The notes beneath the pieces were generated by a model that ran no database searches, was not told the DNA's origin, and saw only the letters and a program-made list of their open reading frames with translations. DNA of 64,000 nt from Aurantibacter crassamenti (GTDB taxonomy: Bacteria > Bacteroidota > Bacteroidia > Flavobacteriales > Flavobacteriaceae), in NCBI RefSeq assembly GCF_016811105.1, contig NZ_JAFBGM010000002.1, forward strand, positions 310,001-374,000, given 5' to 3'. Every line of letters starts with the position of its first letter. Within the stretch, counting starts at the first letter, position 1. Of this stretch, positions 44,169-53,379 are shown piece after piece. Both the position numbers and the translations under genes were made by a program.

Positions 44169-46391
44169 ATGAAAGCAGAATCAACACCTTCACGAAGACG
44201 ATTTCTAAAAGACCTAGGCTATATAAGTATTGGCTTTTCATTATTTAGCTCTTGTTTGAGAACAGAAGACCAAATAATAGCAGAAAGAATTCCATACAAT
44301 GGTGATTTGCCCGGTAGTTTGAAACGCGAAATTAATATCAATGCTTGGATAAAAATTTTAGAAAACGGACGAGTTCAAGTTTTATCAGGAAAAGTAGAAT
44401 TAGGTCAGGGAATTAGAACAGCTATTCGACAAGTTGCCGCTGAAGAACTTGATATGAATATTGAGAACGTTGATGTTTTATTAGCTGAAACTGGGGTTAC
44501 GCCAAATGAAGGATATACCGGTGCCAGTGCATCAATTCAAAACAGTGCTATGTCGGTTCGATATGCAGCAGCAACAGCAAGAATTGAACTACTTGAGCTT
44601 GCAAGTAAAAAACTTGGCGTAACAATAGAAGAACTACAATTGTACAATGGGCGTGTTACACAAAAAGGGACTAATAAGGTTCTTACATATTCTGATATTC
44701 TTGAAGGTGTTCAATTCGAAAAAGAAGTTGCAATTCCCATCCAACTAAAGAAAAAAACGGATTATCGTTATGTGGGTAAGGCAATTCCTAGAACCGACAT
44801 TGAAAAAATGGTTAAAGGTGAAGTCACCTATATTCATGATTTACGTTTTCCTGAAATGGTGCATGCTCGAGTCATACGTCCTGCAGGATATGATTCTAAA
44901 TTACTTCAAATTGATACATCAGGGTTAAAAGAAGCAGTATCAGGAGTTCTTAAAACAGTGGTTAATGGAAGTTTTGTAGCAGTGATTACTGAAAGGGAGT
45001 ACCAAGCCGTAAAAGCCGAACGATTCCTGAAAAATAATACAAAATGGTCAAGTGCTACACCGTTACCAGAATCAGAAAATCAATTTGAACACATAAAAAA
45101 AATTGCCAATCCTCCGGAAAACATTCGTAATGATGGCGATTTTGATAACGTAACCAAAAGTGTAAAAACAATAAAATCGAGGTATAACAAACCGTATATA
45201 ATGCACGGATCTATGGGGCCAGCCTGTGGTATAGCAATGTACGATGGTGAAATTTTACATATTTGGTCACATAGCCAAGGAATTTATCCCTTACGAGATG
45301 CAATAGCATCAATGCTGAATATGGAGGTTGAAAAAATTCATATTAAAAGTGCTCCTGGAGCAGGATGTTATGGACATAGTACTGCCGATGATGCAGCTAC
45401 TGACGCTGCGCTTTTAGCTTTTGAATATCCTAAAAAGCACATTAGAGTGCAATGGTCTAGAAACGATGATCAGAAATGGGATCCTTATGGCCCAGCAATT
45501 ATTACAGAATTTGAGGCTAGTTTAGATGAAAAAGGTAAAATAAATTCTTGGAAATCTGATGTTTGGACGGACTCGCACAGCACCAGACCCAATAAAGATA
45601 CGGGCACTATATTGGCAGCCCGATATTTGGAAAAACCTTTCCATATGAAATCTAGAGGCTATCTAGCAGGTGGGCATCGAAACGCAGACCCATATTACAA
45701 TATTCCTAATATGCAATTGAACGCACATTATTATGAAGGTCCGTTACGCGTTTCATCATTGCGCAGTTTAGGGTCCTTTGCAAACATATTTGCTGTGGAA
45801 TCTTTTATGGACGAATTAGCTGAAAAAGCTGGAAAAGATCCATTGAATTTCCGTTTAGAGCATACTGATGACCAAAGAGCGATAGCTGTTATTACTAAAA
45901 TACAAACACTCACAGAGTCGCAAACTACTATTGAAAATGAAGGAATCGGTTACGGATTTATGCGCTATAAAAATACGGATGCATACGCAGCAGTAGCGGC
46001 CAAAGTAGCTATAAATTCTGATAATGGTGTGGTCAGCGTAATAAAATTATGGGCAGCCATTGATGTGGGCGAAGTTATTAATCTCGATGGTATTATCAAT
46101 CAAATTGAAGGCGGAATGATTCAAGCCACTAGTTGGACACTAAAAGAACAAGTGACTTTCAACGCCAGCGAGATAACAAGTACCGATTGGAATACATATC
46201 CTATTCTTCGTTATTCTGAAATACCAGAAGTTGAAGTAGCCATAATTGACCGCCCCAATGAACCTGTATATGGTGCTGGCGAAGTTCCGATGCCACCCAC
46301 TAGTGCGGCAATTGCTAATGCCGTTTTTAAGGCATCTGGAAAACGTGTTTATGATTTGCCGATAAAAACTTTAACACAAAACCAAAATTGA
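44169..46391 (+). CDS. Tat-exported molybdopterin-binding subunit of a xanthine dehydrogenase-family hydroxylase (IorB-like)
   Basis: Catalytic subunit of 740 residues binding molybdopterin cytosine dinucleotide. The ATG at 44169 (MKAESTPSRRRFLKDLGY) is chosen because it places a twin-arginine signal at the N-terminus; the ORF could extend 14 codons upstream into the previous gene. The signal ends SLFSSC, so it may also be lipidated. Domain features include VLSGKVELGQGIRTAI, GEVTYIHDLRFPEMVHARV (core MVHARVIRP), GAPGAGCYGH-like SAPGAGCYGHS and the C-terminal GAGEVPMPPTSAAIANAVF (core GAGEVPMPP). The partner is the 2Fe-2S protein upstream; no FAD subunit is present, as in isoquinoline oxidoreductase and periplasmic aldehyde oxidoreductases. 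The substrate is probably an aldehyde or N-heterocycle. Confidence 0.9.
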   Translation: MKAESTPSRRRFLKDLGYISIGFSLFSSCLRTEDQIIAERIPYNGDLPGSLKREININAWIKILENGRVQVLSGKVELGQGIRTAIRQVAAEELDMNIENVDVLLAETGVTPNEGYTGASASIQNSAMSVRYAAATARIELLELASKKLGVTIEELQLYNGRVTQKGTNKVLTYSDILEGVQFEKEVAIPIQLKKKTDYRYVGKAIPRTDIEKMVKGEVTYIHDLRFPEMVHARVIRPAGYDSKLLQIDTSGLKEAVSGVLKTVVNGSFVAVITEREYQAVKAERFLKNNTKWSSATPLPESENQFEHIKKIANPPENIRNDGDFDNVTKSVKTIKSRYNKPYIMHGSMGPACGIAMYDGEILHIWSHSQGIYPLRDAIASMLNMEVEKIHIKSAPGAGCYGHSTADDAATDAALLAFEYPKKHIRVQWSRNDDQKWDPYGPAIITEFEASLDEKGKINSWKSDVWTDSHSTRPNKDTGTILAARYLEKPFHMKSRGYLAGGHRNADPYYNIPNMQLNAHYYEGPLRVSSLRSLGSFANIFAVESFMDELAEKAGKDPLNFRLEHTDDQRAIAVITKIQTLTESQTTIENEGIGYGFMRYKNTDAYAAVAAKVAINSDNGVVSVIKLWAAIDVGEVINLDGIINQIEGGMIQATSWTLKEQVTFNASEITSTDWNTYPILRYSEIPEVEVAIIDRPNEPVYGAGEVPMPPTSAAIANAVFKASGKRVYDLPIKTLTQNQN

Positions 46392-46431
46392 GGCTTACAA
46401 AACTAAAAGTGGCTCCAAATCAATCATTACC

Positions 46432-47400
46432 ATGAAAACTCTTTTTAATATTCTATTACTATTTATTACAGCAACCTGTATTGCACAAACTAAAGTTATC
46501 CTCGATACTGATATTGACTCCGATGTAGATGATGTCCAAGCATTGGCCATGCTTCATGCCTATCAAAAATTAGGAATAATAGATTTAATTGGTGTTGTAA
46601 CTACCAGCAACGATTCGTATTCGTACCAATGTGTTGATGCCATAAATACATTTTATGGTCAAACTAATATTCCAATAGGATTTCTAAAACAACAAGATAA
46701 AATTGAAAACTTCTCTAAATATACCAAACAGTTAAGTTCTAGTTTTTCGAAAAATATTACTTCTATAAAACAAACCACAGAATCTGCTCGACTATATAGA
46801 AAGCTTTTATTGGAAAGTGAAGATGGTTCAGTTGTTATTGTAACTATAGGGCATTTAACTAGCCTCCAAAATTTATTACAATCTGAAGGTGACGATTTAT
46901 CACCTTTGAGTGGAAAAGAATTGGTAGCAAAAAAAGTGAATAAATGGCTATGTATGGGAGGAAATTATCCTGAAGGAAAAGAAGCTAACTTCTATCGACC
47001 AGACCCAGCTTCAACTGTCTATTGTATTGATAATTGGAAAAAAGAGGTTATTTTCTGTGGTTGGGAAGTTGGTAATAAAATAATAACCGGTGGGGCTTAT
47101 TTAAAGTCCAACTTAAACAAAAACAACCCTATTTACCTAGGATACGAATTGTATAATAATTTTGCGGGAAGACCTGCTTGGGATCAAGTGGCTATAATGC
47201 TTTTAGATGAAAATACTACATCTAAATATTTTGAATTCAATTCGAATGGGTTAGTATCAGTAGCAAAAGATGGTAGTAACAAATGGAATGCTGGCGAACA
47301 ACAATTAAACAAAAAGCACACCATTGTATCCATAAAAGAAAGTGTAAATCCGGATGCTATTGCCAGAGCCATGGATGATTTAATTCTAAATATAAATTAA
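46432..47400 (+). CDS. Exported nucleoside hydrolase-like protein
   Basis: Inosine-uridine nucleoside N-ribohydrolase fold, 322 residues, with a Sec signal peptide (about 1-19). The calcium-binding signature DTDIDSDVDD is at residues 25-34, and LLLESEDGSVVIVTIGHLTSL (core VTIGHLTSL) matches the second conserved segment. Such enzymes split the N-glycosidic bond of nucleosides; secreted Bacteroidota versions probably serve scavenging. The residues for substrate are not all placed by eye, so a related glycosidic substrate is possible. It ends one base before the end of the convergent comM gene. Confidence 0.82.
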   Translation: MKTLFNILLLFITATCIAQTKVILDTDIDSDVDDVQALAMLHAYQKLGIIDLIGVVTTSNDSYSYQCVDAINTFYGQTNIPIGFLKQQDKIENFSKYTKQLSSSFSKNITSIKQTTESARLYRKLLLESEDGSVVIVTIGHLTSLQNLLQSEGDDLSPLSGKELVAKKVNKWLCMGGNYPEGKEANFYRPDPASTVYCIDNWKKEVIFCGWEVGNKIITGGAYLKSNLNKNNPIYLGYELYNNFAGRPAWDQVAIMLLDENTTSKYFEFNSNGLVSVAKDGSNKWNAGEQQLNKKHTIVSIKESVNPDAIARAMDDLILNIN

Positions 47401-47401
47401 A

Positions 47402-48937
47402 CTACCCCAACCAACCGTCTCTATCAAGTGATCTATACTGAATAGCTTCCGCAATATGTATACCATTTACTAATGCAGTATTTTCTAAATCCGCAATTGT
47501 ACGGGCTACTTTTAAAATTCTGTCATAGGCCCGAGCAGATAGATTTAGTCGTTCCATGGCACTTTTTAATAATGTTTTTGAAGCAGCATCTAACTTACAG
47601 TATTCGCGAATTTGCTTGGTATTCATTTGAGCATTATAATGCACGTTTTCTAACTCAGCGAATCGAACCGTCTGTAATTCACGCGCTGCTGTTACCCTTT
47701 TCCTAATCTCAACACTCCCCTCTCCTTTTCGTTCTTCTGAAAGTTTTTCAAAAGGCACCGGCGTAACTTCAATATGAATATCAATTCGATCTAATAATGG
47801 TCCTGATATTTTTCCTAAATACCGTTGCATTTCTGCGGGAGATGAGGTTACAGGAGCATCAGGGTCATTAAAATAACCGCCAGGGCTCGGATTCATACTA
47901 GCCACTAACATAAAACTACTAGGATAGGTTACTGTAAAACGTGCCCTAGAAATAGTCACTTCACGATCTTCTAGTGGCTGTCGCATGACTTCTAAAACAC
48001 CACGCTTAAATTCTGGTAATTCATCTAAGAATAATACTCCATTATGCGAGAGTGAAATTTCACCTGGTTGTGGATAGGCGCCACCTCCGACGAGCGCAAC
48101 ATCCGAAATTGTATGATGAGGACTTCTAAATGGTCGCTGACTCATTAATCCTGTGTTCTTAACCTTACCCACAACACTATGAATTTTTGTGGTTTCTAAT
48201 GCTTCATGCAAGGTCATTGGTGGTAAAATAGAAGGTAATCTTTTGGCCAACATTGTTTTTCCAGACCCTGGGGGACCAATTAGTATGATATTGTGACCTC
48301 CTGCCGCAGCGATTTCCATACAACGTTTGATACTTTCTTGTCCTTTTACATCTGAGAAATCAAATTCAGGAAAATCTAGATTTTTATAAAACTCTGCCCG
48401 TGTATCAACAATAGTCTGTTCTAAGGGAGTTTCCGTATCAAAAAAGTCAATCACCTGCTTAATATTATCAACCCCATATACTTTTAAATCTCCAACAATG
48501 GCAGCTTCCTTAGCATTTTGGCTAGGCAAAATAAAACCAGTAAAACCTTCTTCTCTAGCCTTTACAGCAATAGGTAAAGCTCCTTTTATGGGTTGTAAAC
48601 TTCCGTCTAATGAAAGCTCACCCATAATTATATATTTCTCTAAATCTTTAGATTGAATTTGATTTGAAGCTGTTAAAATTCCTAAAGCCAAGGTAAGGTC
48701 ATAAGCGGAACCTTCTTTCCGCATATCGGCAGGCGCCATGTTGATTGTAATTTTCTTACCCGGAATTTTATATCCGTTATTCAAAAGAGCTGCAGCAATT
48801 CTATAATTACTCTCTTTAATGGCATTGTCGGGCAGACCAACCAAATGGTAACCCACACCTATATCGATATTTACTTCAACTGTTATAGTTGTTGCCTCAA
48901 CCCCAAAAACAGCGCTTCCGAAGACTTTTGTAAGCAT
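47402..48937 (-). CDS. comM: ComM/YifB-family Mg-chelatase-like AAA ATPase
   Basis: AAA+ protein of 511 residues. N-terminal domain (VEVNIDIGVGYHLVGLPDNAIKES, core VGLPDNAIKES), then Walker A GPPGSGKTMLA (about 220), Walker B-like FLDELPEF and the C-terminal Mg-chelatase-type SARAYDRILKVARTIADLE (core ARAYDRILKVARTIA). ComM is known in naturally competent bacteria as a branch-migration helicase that integrates heterologous DNA; it is also present in many bacteria without proven competence. It is five bases from the penicillin acylase upstream and so belongs to its transcript. Confidence 0.93.
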   Translation of the reverse strand: MLTKVFGSAVFGVEATTITVEVNIDIGVGYHLVGLPDNAIKESNYRIAAALLNNGYKIPGKKITINMAPADMRKEGSAYDLTLALGILTASNQIQSKDLEKYIIMGELSLDGSLQPIKGALPIAVKAREEGFTGFILPSQNAKEAAIVGDLKVYGVDNIKQVIDFFDTETPLEQTIVDTRAEFYKNLDFPEFDFSDVKGQESIKRCMEIAAAGGHNIILIGPPGSGKTMLAKRLPSILPPMTLHEALETTKIHSVVGKVKNTGLMSQRPFRSPHHTISDVALVGGGAYPQPGEISLSHNGVLFLDELPEFKRGVLEVMRQPLEDREVTISRARFTVTYPSSFMLVASMNPSPGGYFNDPDAPVTSSPAEMQRYLGKISGPLLDRIDIHIEVTPVPFEKLSEERKGEGSVEIRKRVTAARELQTVRFAELENVHYNAQMNTKQIREYCKLDAASKTLLKSAMERLNLSARAYDRILKVARTIADLENTALVNGIHIAEAIQYRSLDRDGWLG

Positions 48938-48942
48938 ACATG

Positions 48943-51339
48943 TTAGTGTTCTGTAGGCTTAAATGTAAGTAAAGATTTTGAAGTTGATTCAATTTCGGCT
49001 TTATTCAGCATCATTTTACGGAATTCTCCCTTAGCATACATTTCAGCTTGATCTTTATAATGTTCACTTAACGGATTGCCTGATTGCCCTGTAGGTAATA
49101 TGCTTAAGCTGTTTTCAATATCTGAAAAATCGATAACTCTTCTAGTAGATGGCCCAGAACTAACTTTGTAAAAACCATCATCAGAATACCCAAAACCTAA
49201 ATTATTTATAACTTCTCGGGTTCCATTGATAGGAAAAGGCCCAACATTAAAATATTCTCGTAATGCTTCAACTTGTCCTAATGGATGACCGTGTTCTATG
49301 GTATGAACTTTATCCCATGTCCATGTAGTAGAATCTGTACCAAAATCTTCTACCAGCGAAGTAAAAGCCTCTTTAAAAGCAAGGGTTACAATTGTTTGTC
49401 GAGTTTCCTTTATATCAGAAGTGCTAACATCATCCCACCAAATAGAACTTTCATTCGCTATAAACCCATCAATCATTCGTTTAAAGAAATGGGTTGATAA
49501 TAATTGTGAAAACTGCTCTGAGCCAATTTCATCTTGTAAAGATTTTTTCATTAGCAAATAAACCCAACGGTGATACAGGGCTCCTTCCGTATTTTCTATT
49601 GTATAATTTGCATCCCAATTTTTTAATTTATCAAGAACCACTGTTTCGCCCTCAGACAATTGTTCTGAATCTAGAACACTTTCTAAACTTTTAATTATTG
49701 ACGGATTCACCGCAGAAGTAACATCATTAATCATTTCACTGGCAGATGCAATATCCCAATCATTTTTTGCATCTAACAATTGCGTAATTCGTTTTGCTCT
49801 ATTCTCTGGCAAATAATACCCTGGATAATAACGACCATTAATAGAATCTGGTTGATTGTTTGCAGAATACACGTAATTAATTGTTGGATTCTCAGCCTGA
49901 GGATTTTGAGAAAAATCATAAAAAGCGAGACGCTCATCTTTTCCTGTTGTTCCATCTAAAATAAACTTGGTATCTGTACTAACTGGCATTTCATACAGTT
50001 TAGCACTTGCATACCAACCTACATTGCCCTTAGCATCGCCATACATAAAATTTAAACCAGGTGCATGAATGTTAGGTAATGCCATTTTAAAATCATTCAA
50101 GTTTTTAGCATGTGAAATTCCATAAACAGCATCGAGAACCTTACCTTCAGTTTGGGTATAAATCCATGACATACTCACGGGGCGTTCTGTTTTTATTCCT
50201 TCAAAAATAGCATTTACAATAGGGCCATGACGCGTTTTCTTAAATTCAAAATCAACATCTTCAGCATCTTTAACTTTTATAGTTTTTGAAACAGTTTCCA
50301 TATTTTTCCAACCGCTTTCTGTCTTAAATTTTGTGCCATCATCACTCAATTCTTCATAATAGAAATCAATGTCATCGTTTTCAAACATAGTAACACCATA
50401 GGCTAAATCACGATTATGCCCCAATAATGCGTATGGCATTCCGGCAAGATGATATCCATACATTTCATAAGCAGTTGTTACCACATGAGCTTCATACCAC
50501 ACCGATGGTTGCGCAAAACCAATATGAGGGTCATTCGCAAAAATTACTTTTCCATTTTTTGTTTTATCGGGTGCAATTGCCCAACTATTACTGCCTTCAA
50601 ATTGAGGCAAAGGCAATTTATCTAATGCCTTAGCCGCAAGAGCTGTAATTGAATTTGAGATTGAATTATACGGAACACTAGGATTATTTTCTATTAAAAC
50701 GGAAGTGGTATCAACATTAATGGCTAAATCTTTAAGGTATTCAACACCTAATTTATCTTTAATATTTGTTAGTAACGGATCCGTCTTATGCGCCATGGCA
50801 AAACTGAAAGCCATATACCCCAAAGAATTATAAACGTCTTTCAACTCAAAAGGTGTTTTATCTAAACCTGTTAAATAGTATTCAACGGGTGTTGGTCCCT
50901 CTTCAATAAATTGATTTATACCGTCTATATAGGCATTTGCCATTTGGGTAGTGGGACTATGCATGTCAAGTTTAGCAATAGTCTGATTTGTATTTTCATC
51001 GATACCTAATGATAAAAATAATTTATCCGTATCTAATAAATCAGCACCAAAAATCTCTGATAATCGACCAGTACCTACACGTCGTAATAATTCCATTTGC
51101 CAAAGTCGATCTTGTGCATGCACATAACCCAAAGCACGCATGGCATCTTCTTCATTTTCCGCATAAATATGAGGAATTCCATAGGTATCAAAATGAACCT
51201 TTACTTCCTTAGAAATTCCATTTAAATCTTGATTTCCACTATAATTTGGTGCCAAAGAATTCGAAAAATAAAATGCAGTTACAATTAAAACTGCAACCAA
51301 GGCTAAGATAATCCAGCCAATTTTTTTTAGTATTCGCAT
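48943..51339 (-). CDS. Penicillin acylase-family N-terminal nucleophile hydrolase
   Basis: A 798-residue Ntn-hydrolase with an N-terminal membrane anchor or uncleaved signal (about 8-25). Penicillin/cephalosporin acylases and acyl-homoserine-lactone acylases mature by self-cleavage before a Ser; here that residue is Ser250 in PQFEGSNSWAIAP. The alpha part (about 45-240) contains YGIPHIYAENEEDAM and YVHAQDRLWQMELLRR (core GYVHAQDRLWQ); the beta part has ANDPHIGFAQPSVWYE and the C-terminal STRRVIDFSD. The substrate could be an N-acyl amino acid or homoserine lactone; it cannot be decided here. It sits between dsbD and comM on the same strand. Confidence 0.9.
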   Translation of the reverse strand: MRILKKIGWIILALVAVLIVTAFYFSNSLAPNYSGNQDLNGISKEVKVHFDTYGIPHIYAENEEDAMRALGYVHAQDRLWQMELLRRVGTGRLSEIFGADLLDTDKLFLSLGIDENTNQTIAKLDMHSPTTQMANAYIDGINQFIEEGPTPVEYYLTGLDKTPFELKDVYNSLGYMAFSFAMAHKTDPLLTNIKDKLGVEYLKDLAINVDTTSVLIENNPSVPYNSISNSITALAAKALDKLPLPQFEGSNSWAIAPDKTKNGKVIFANDPHIGFAQPSVWYEAHVVTTAYEMYGYHLAGMPYALLGHNRDLAYGVTMFENDDIDFYYEELSDDGTKFKTESGWKNMETVSKTIKVKDAEDVDFEFKKTRHGPIVNAIFEGIKTERPVSMSWIYTQTEGKVLDAVYGISHAKNLNDFKMALPNIHAPGLNFMYGDAKGNVGWYASAKLYEMPVSTDTKFILDGTTGKDERLAFYDFSQNPQAENPTINYVYSANNQPDSINGRYYPGYYLPENRAKRITQLLDAKNDWDIASASEMINDVTSAVNPSIIKSLESVLDSEQLSEGETVVLDKLKNWDANYTIENTEGALYHRWVYLLMKKSLQDEIGSEQFSQLLSTHFFKRMIDGFIANESSIWWDDVSTSDIKETRQTIVTLAFKEAFTSLVEDFGTDSTTWTWDKVHTIEHGHPLGQVEALREYFNVGPFPINGTREVINNLGFGYSDDGFYKVSSGPSTRRVIDFSDIENSLSILPTGQSGNPLSEHYKDQAEMYAKGEFRKMMLNKAEIESTSKSLLTFKPTEH

Positions 51340-51405
51340 TAAGTCAGTTTTACAGGAAAGGTAAAACTATTTCTATGGATAAAAAAGCAAAAATGCCATC
51401 TGGAA

Positions 51406-53379
51406 TTACTTGTCTTTGGAAGAATTGAATTGTTGTAATCCCTTCTCAAGCCACTTTTTATATACTAATGCATCAGTATATTGTACAGCTGTATTTAACA
51501 CTTCAAAATCAGGAGACAGCAAAACATAATAAGGTTGTGAAGCAGCATTAAAATTTATGGTCTGAAAAGTACCCCACTTCTGCCCTATTGTTTCAATTGA
51601 TTTCACTCTTCCTGAATCAAACTGAAAGTTAAATTTCTGCGCATCAGCAAGATCCTTTCGGTCATCAACATAAAGTGATATCAGCACATATTCATCATTA
51701 ATAATTGAAAAAATATCTGGTTCACTCCAAACATTTTCTTCCATTTTTCGACAATTCACACAGGCCCAACCTGTAAAATCTAATAGAATGGGTTTGTTTT
51801 CCTTTTTTGCAAAGGCAACGCCTTCATCAAAATCTTTAAAGCAATTAAGACCTAAAGGGCAATCTGTTTCCTTTTCAGCCAGTGTATAAAAATCTGGAGG
51901 CAAAAATCCGAATAACTTTAATTTTACAGTATTTAGCAATCCAAGTGATAAGTACAAGGCAAAACCAACACTCAAAACTCCAACCGCCCTTCTCGGCGTT
52001 GATAATTTTTGCTTTGGACCATCATGCGGAAAACGAAAAATGCCAAATAAATAAAGAGCTAATAACACAAAAAGGATAATCCAAATCCCAATAAATACTT
52101 CTCTTTTTAGGATGCCCCATCCGCCAACTAAATCGGCATTTGATAAAAATTTGAAGGCAAGCGCTAATTCTAAAAATCCTAAAACTACTTTCACGGTTGT
52201 CATCCACCCACCCGATTTTGGTAACGAATTTAGCCATGCAGGAAACAATGCAAATAAGGCAAATGGTAAGGCCAATGCCACACCAAAGCCTGTCATTCCT
52301 GCGGAAAGATTCATAGCTACATCTCCTTCTTCTAAAACAGTGCCTCCTAATAAGCCCCCTAAAATAGGACCAGTACATGAAAATGAGACAATCGCCAAGG
52401 TAACGGCCATAAAAAAGATGCCCAATATGCCGCCCACTTTAGAAGACGCAGAATCCATTTTATTTGCCCATGAACTGGGTAGTGTTAATTCATAATATCC
52501 GAAAAAAGAAAAGGCGAAAAACACGAAAATTAAAAAGAAGACCAAGTTGAGCCAAATATTGGTAGCAATAGTGTTTAAAATTTGAGAGTCAACAGAGTCG
52601 AATAAATGAAATGGTAGACTTAGTAAAAAGTAAATTACAACTATGAAAAAACCATATAAGATTGCATTGGCAATGCCTTTTCGCTTATTGGCGGTATGTT
52701 TGGTGAAAAACGAAACCGTTAACGGAATCATTGGAAATACACATGGGGTTAATAGTGCGATTAATCCGCCTAAAAATCCCAATCCAAAAATGACCCAAAT
52801 ACTTGAGTTATGATCAACAATATCATCAACTGAAATCAATCTGTCTTTGTGCTGTAAATTAAGCTTTAAGGCAGCACCCATAGCTTGACTTCTTTCGTCT
52901 ACAGTTTGTTCGGTTTTTACAACTTCACCCCCATCCAGCACAAAATTAAAATCAATTTCTGCAGGTATACAAACCTCTTTACACACCTGGTACCAAAGAT
53001 TTACATCTATTTGTTGAACAGTCGAACTTAAAAGCGTTATCCGTTGTGTGAATATGGCCTCATTCTTAAAGAACACTTCTTCTAAATCAAAAACTTCAAC
53101 ATATTCAGAATCAGTTTTACTCTCTTGCGTCTCACCAATAAAATCATAATCCTTCCCGACATTCGTAAAAGTAAATATACTAGGCTGAGACCCACCATCT
53201 GGTGTATGCTGAGAATACACATGCCAACCTTCAAAAATTTTACCGGTCATCACCAATTCGTACTCAGTATCTGAAATTTTATTTAATTCATGTGACCATA
53301 ACACAGGCTCTTCATCAGATTGCGCAAATGTGCTAAAGCCAATTAAAAAAAATACTATGTAAAATATTTTATACTGCAT
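51406..53379 (-). CDS. dsbD: Thiol:disulfide interchange protein DsbD
   Basis: Membrane electron carrier that passes reducing power from cytoplasmic thioredoxin to the periplasm. The Met codon at 53379 is chosen (MQYKIFYIVFF); the longer ORF begins with a TTG one codon upstream. A signal peptide (about 1-20) leads to an N-terminal alpha domain with Cys in LWYQVCKEVCIPAE, then about eight membrane helices (200-480) with LTPCVFPMIPL and SCTGPILGGLLGG holding the membrane Cys pair, and a C-terminal thioredoxin-like domain with the CxxC motif WACVNCRKME. All three Cys pairs are visible. The start overlaps the tilS stop by one base (TGATG). Confidence 0.93.
   Translation of the reverse strand: MQYKIFYIVFFLIGFSTFAQSDEEPVLWSHELNKISDTEYELVMTGKIFEGWHVYSQHTPDGGSQPSIFTFTNVGKDYDFIGETQESKTDSEYVEVFDLEEVFFKNEAIFTQRITLLSSTVQQIDVNLWYQVCKEVCIPAEIDFNFVLDGGEVVKTEQTVDERSQAMGAALKLNLQHKDRLISVDDIVDHNSSIWVIFGLGFLGGLIALLTPCVFPMIPLTVSFFTKHTANKRKGIANAILYGFFIVVIYFLLSLPFHLFDSVDSQILNTIATNIWLNLVFFLIFVFFAFSFFGYYELTLPSSWANKMDSASSKVGGILGIFFMAVTLAIVSFSCTGPILGGLLGGTVLEEGDVAMNLSAGMTGFGVALALPFALFALFPAWLNSLPKSGGWMTTVKVVLGFLELALAFKFLSNADLVGGWGILKREVFIGIWIILFVLLALYLFGIFRFPHDGPKQKLSTPRRAVGVLSVGFALYLSLGLLNTVKLKLFGFLPPDFYTLAEKETDCPLGLNCFKDFDEGVAFAKKENKPILLDFTGWACVNCRKMEENVWSEPDIFSIINDEYVLISLYVDDRKDLADAQKFNFQFDSGRVKSIETIGQKWGTFQTINFNAASQPYYVLLSPDFEVLNTAVQYTDALVYKKWLEKGLQQFNSSKDK

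Noticed and set aside
52112-52495. 127-codon ORF antisense to dsbD
   Set aside because: It lies within the conserved membrane domain of dsbD and its Pro/Ala/Asn-rich product reflects the complementary strand.
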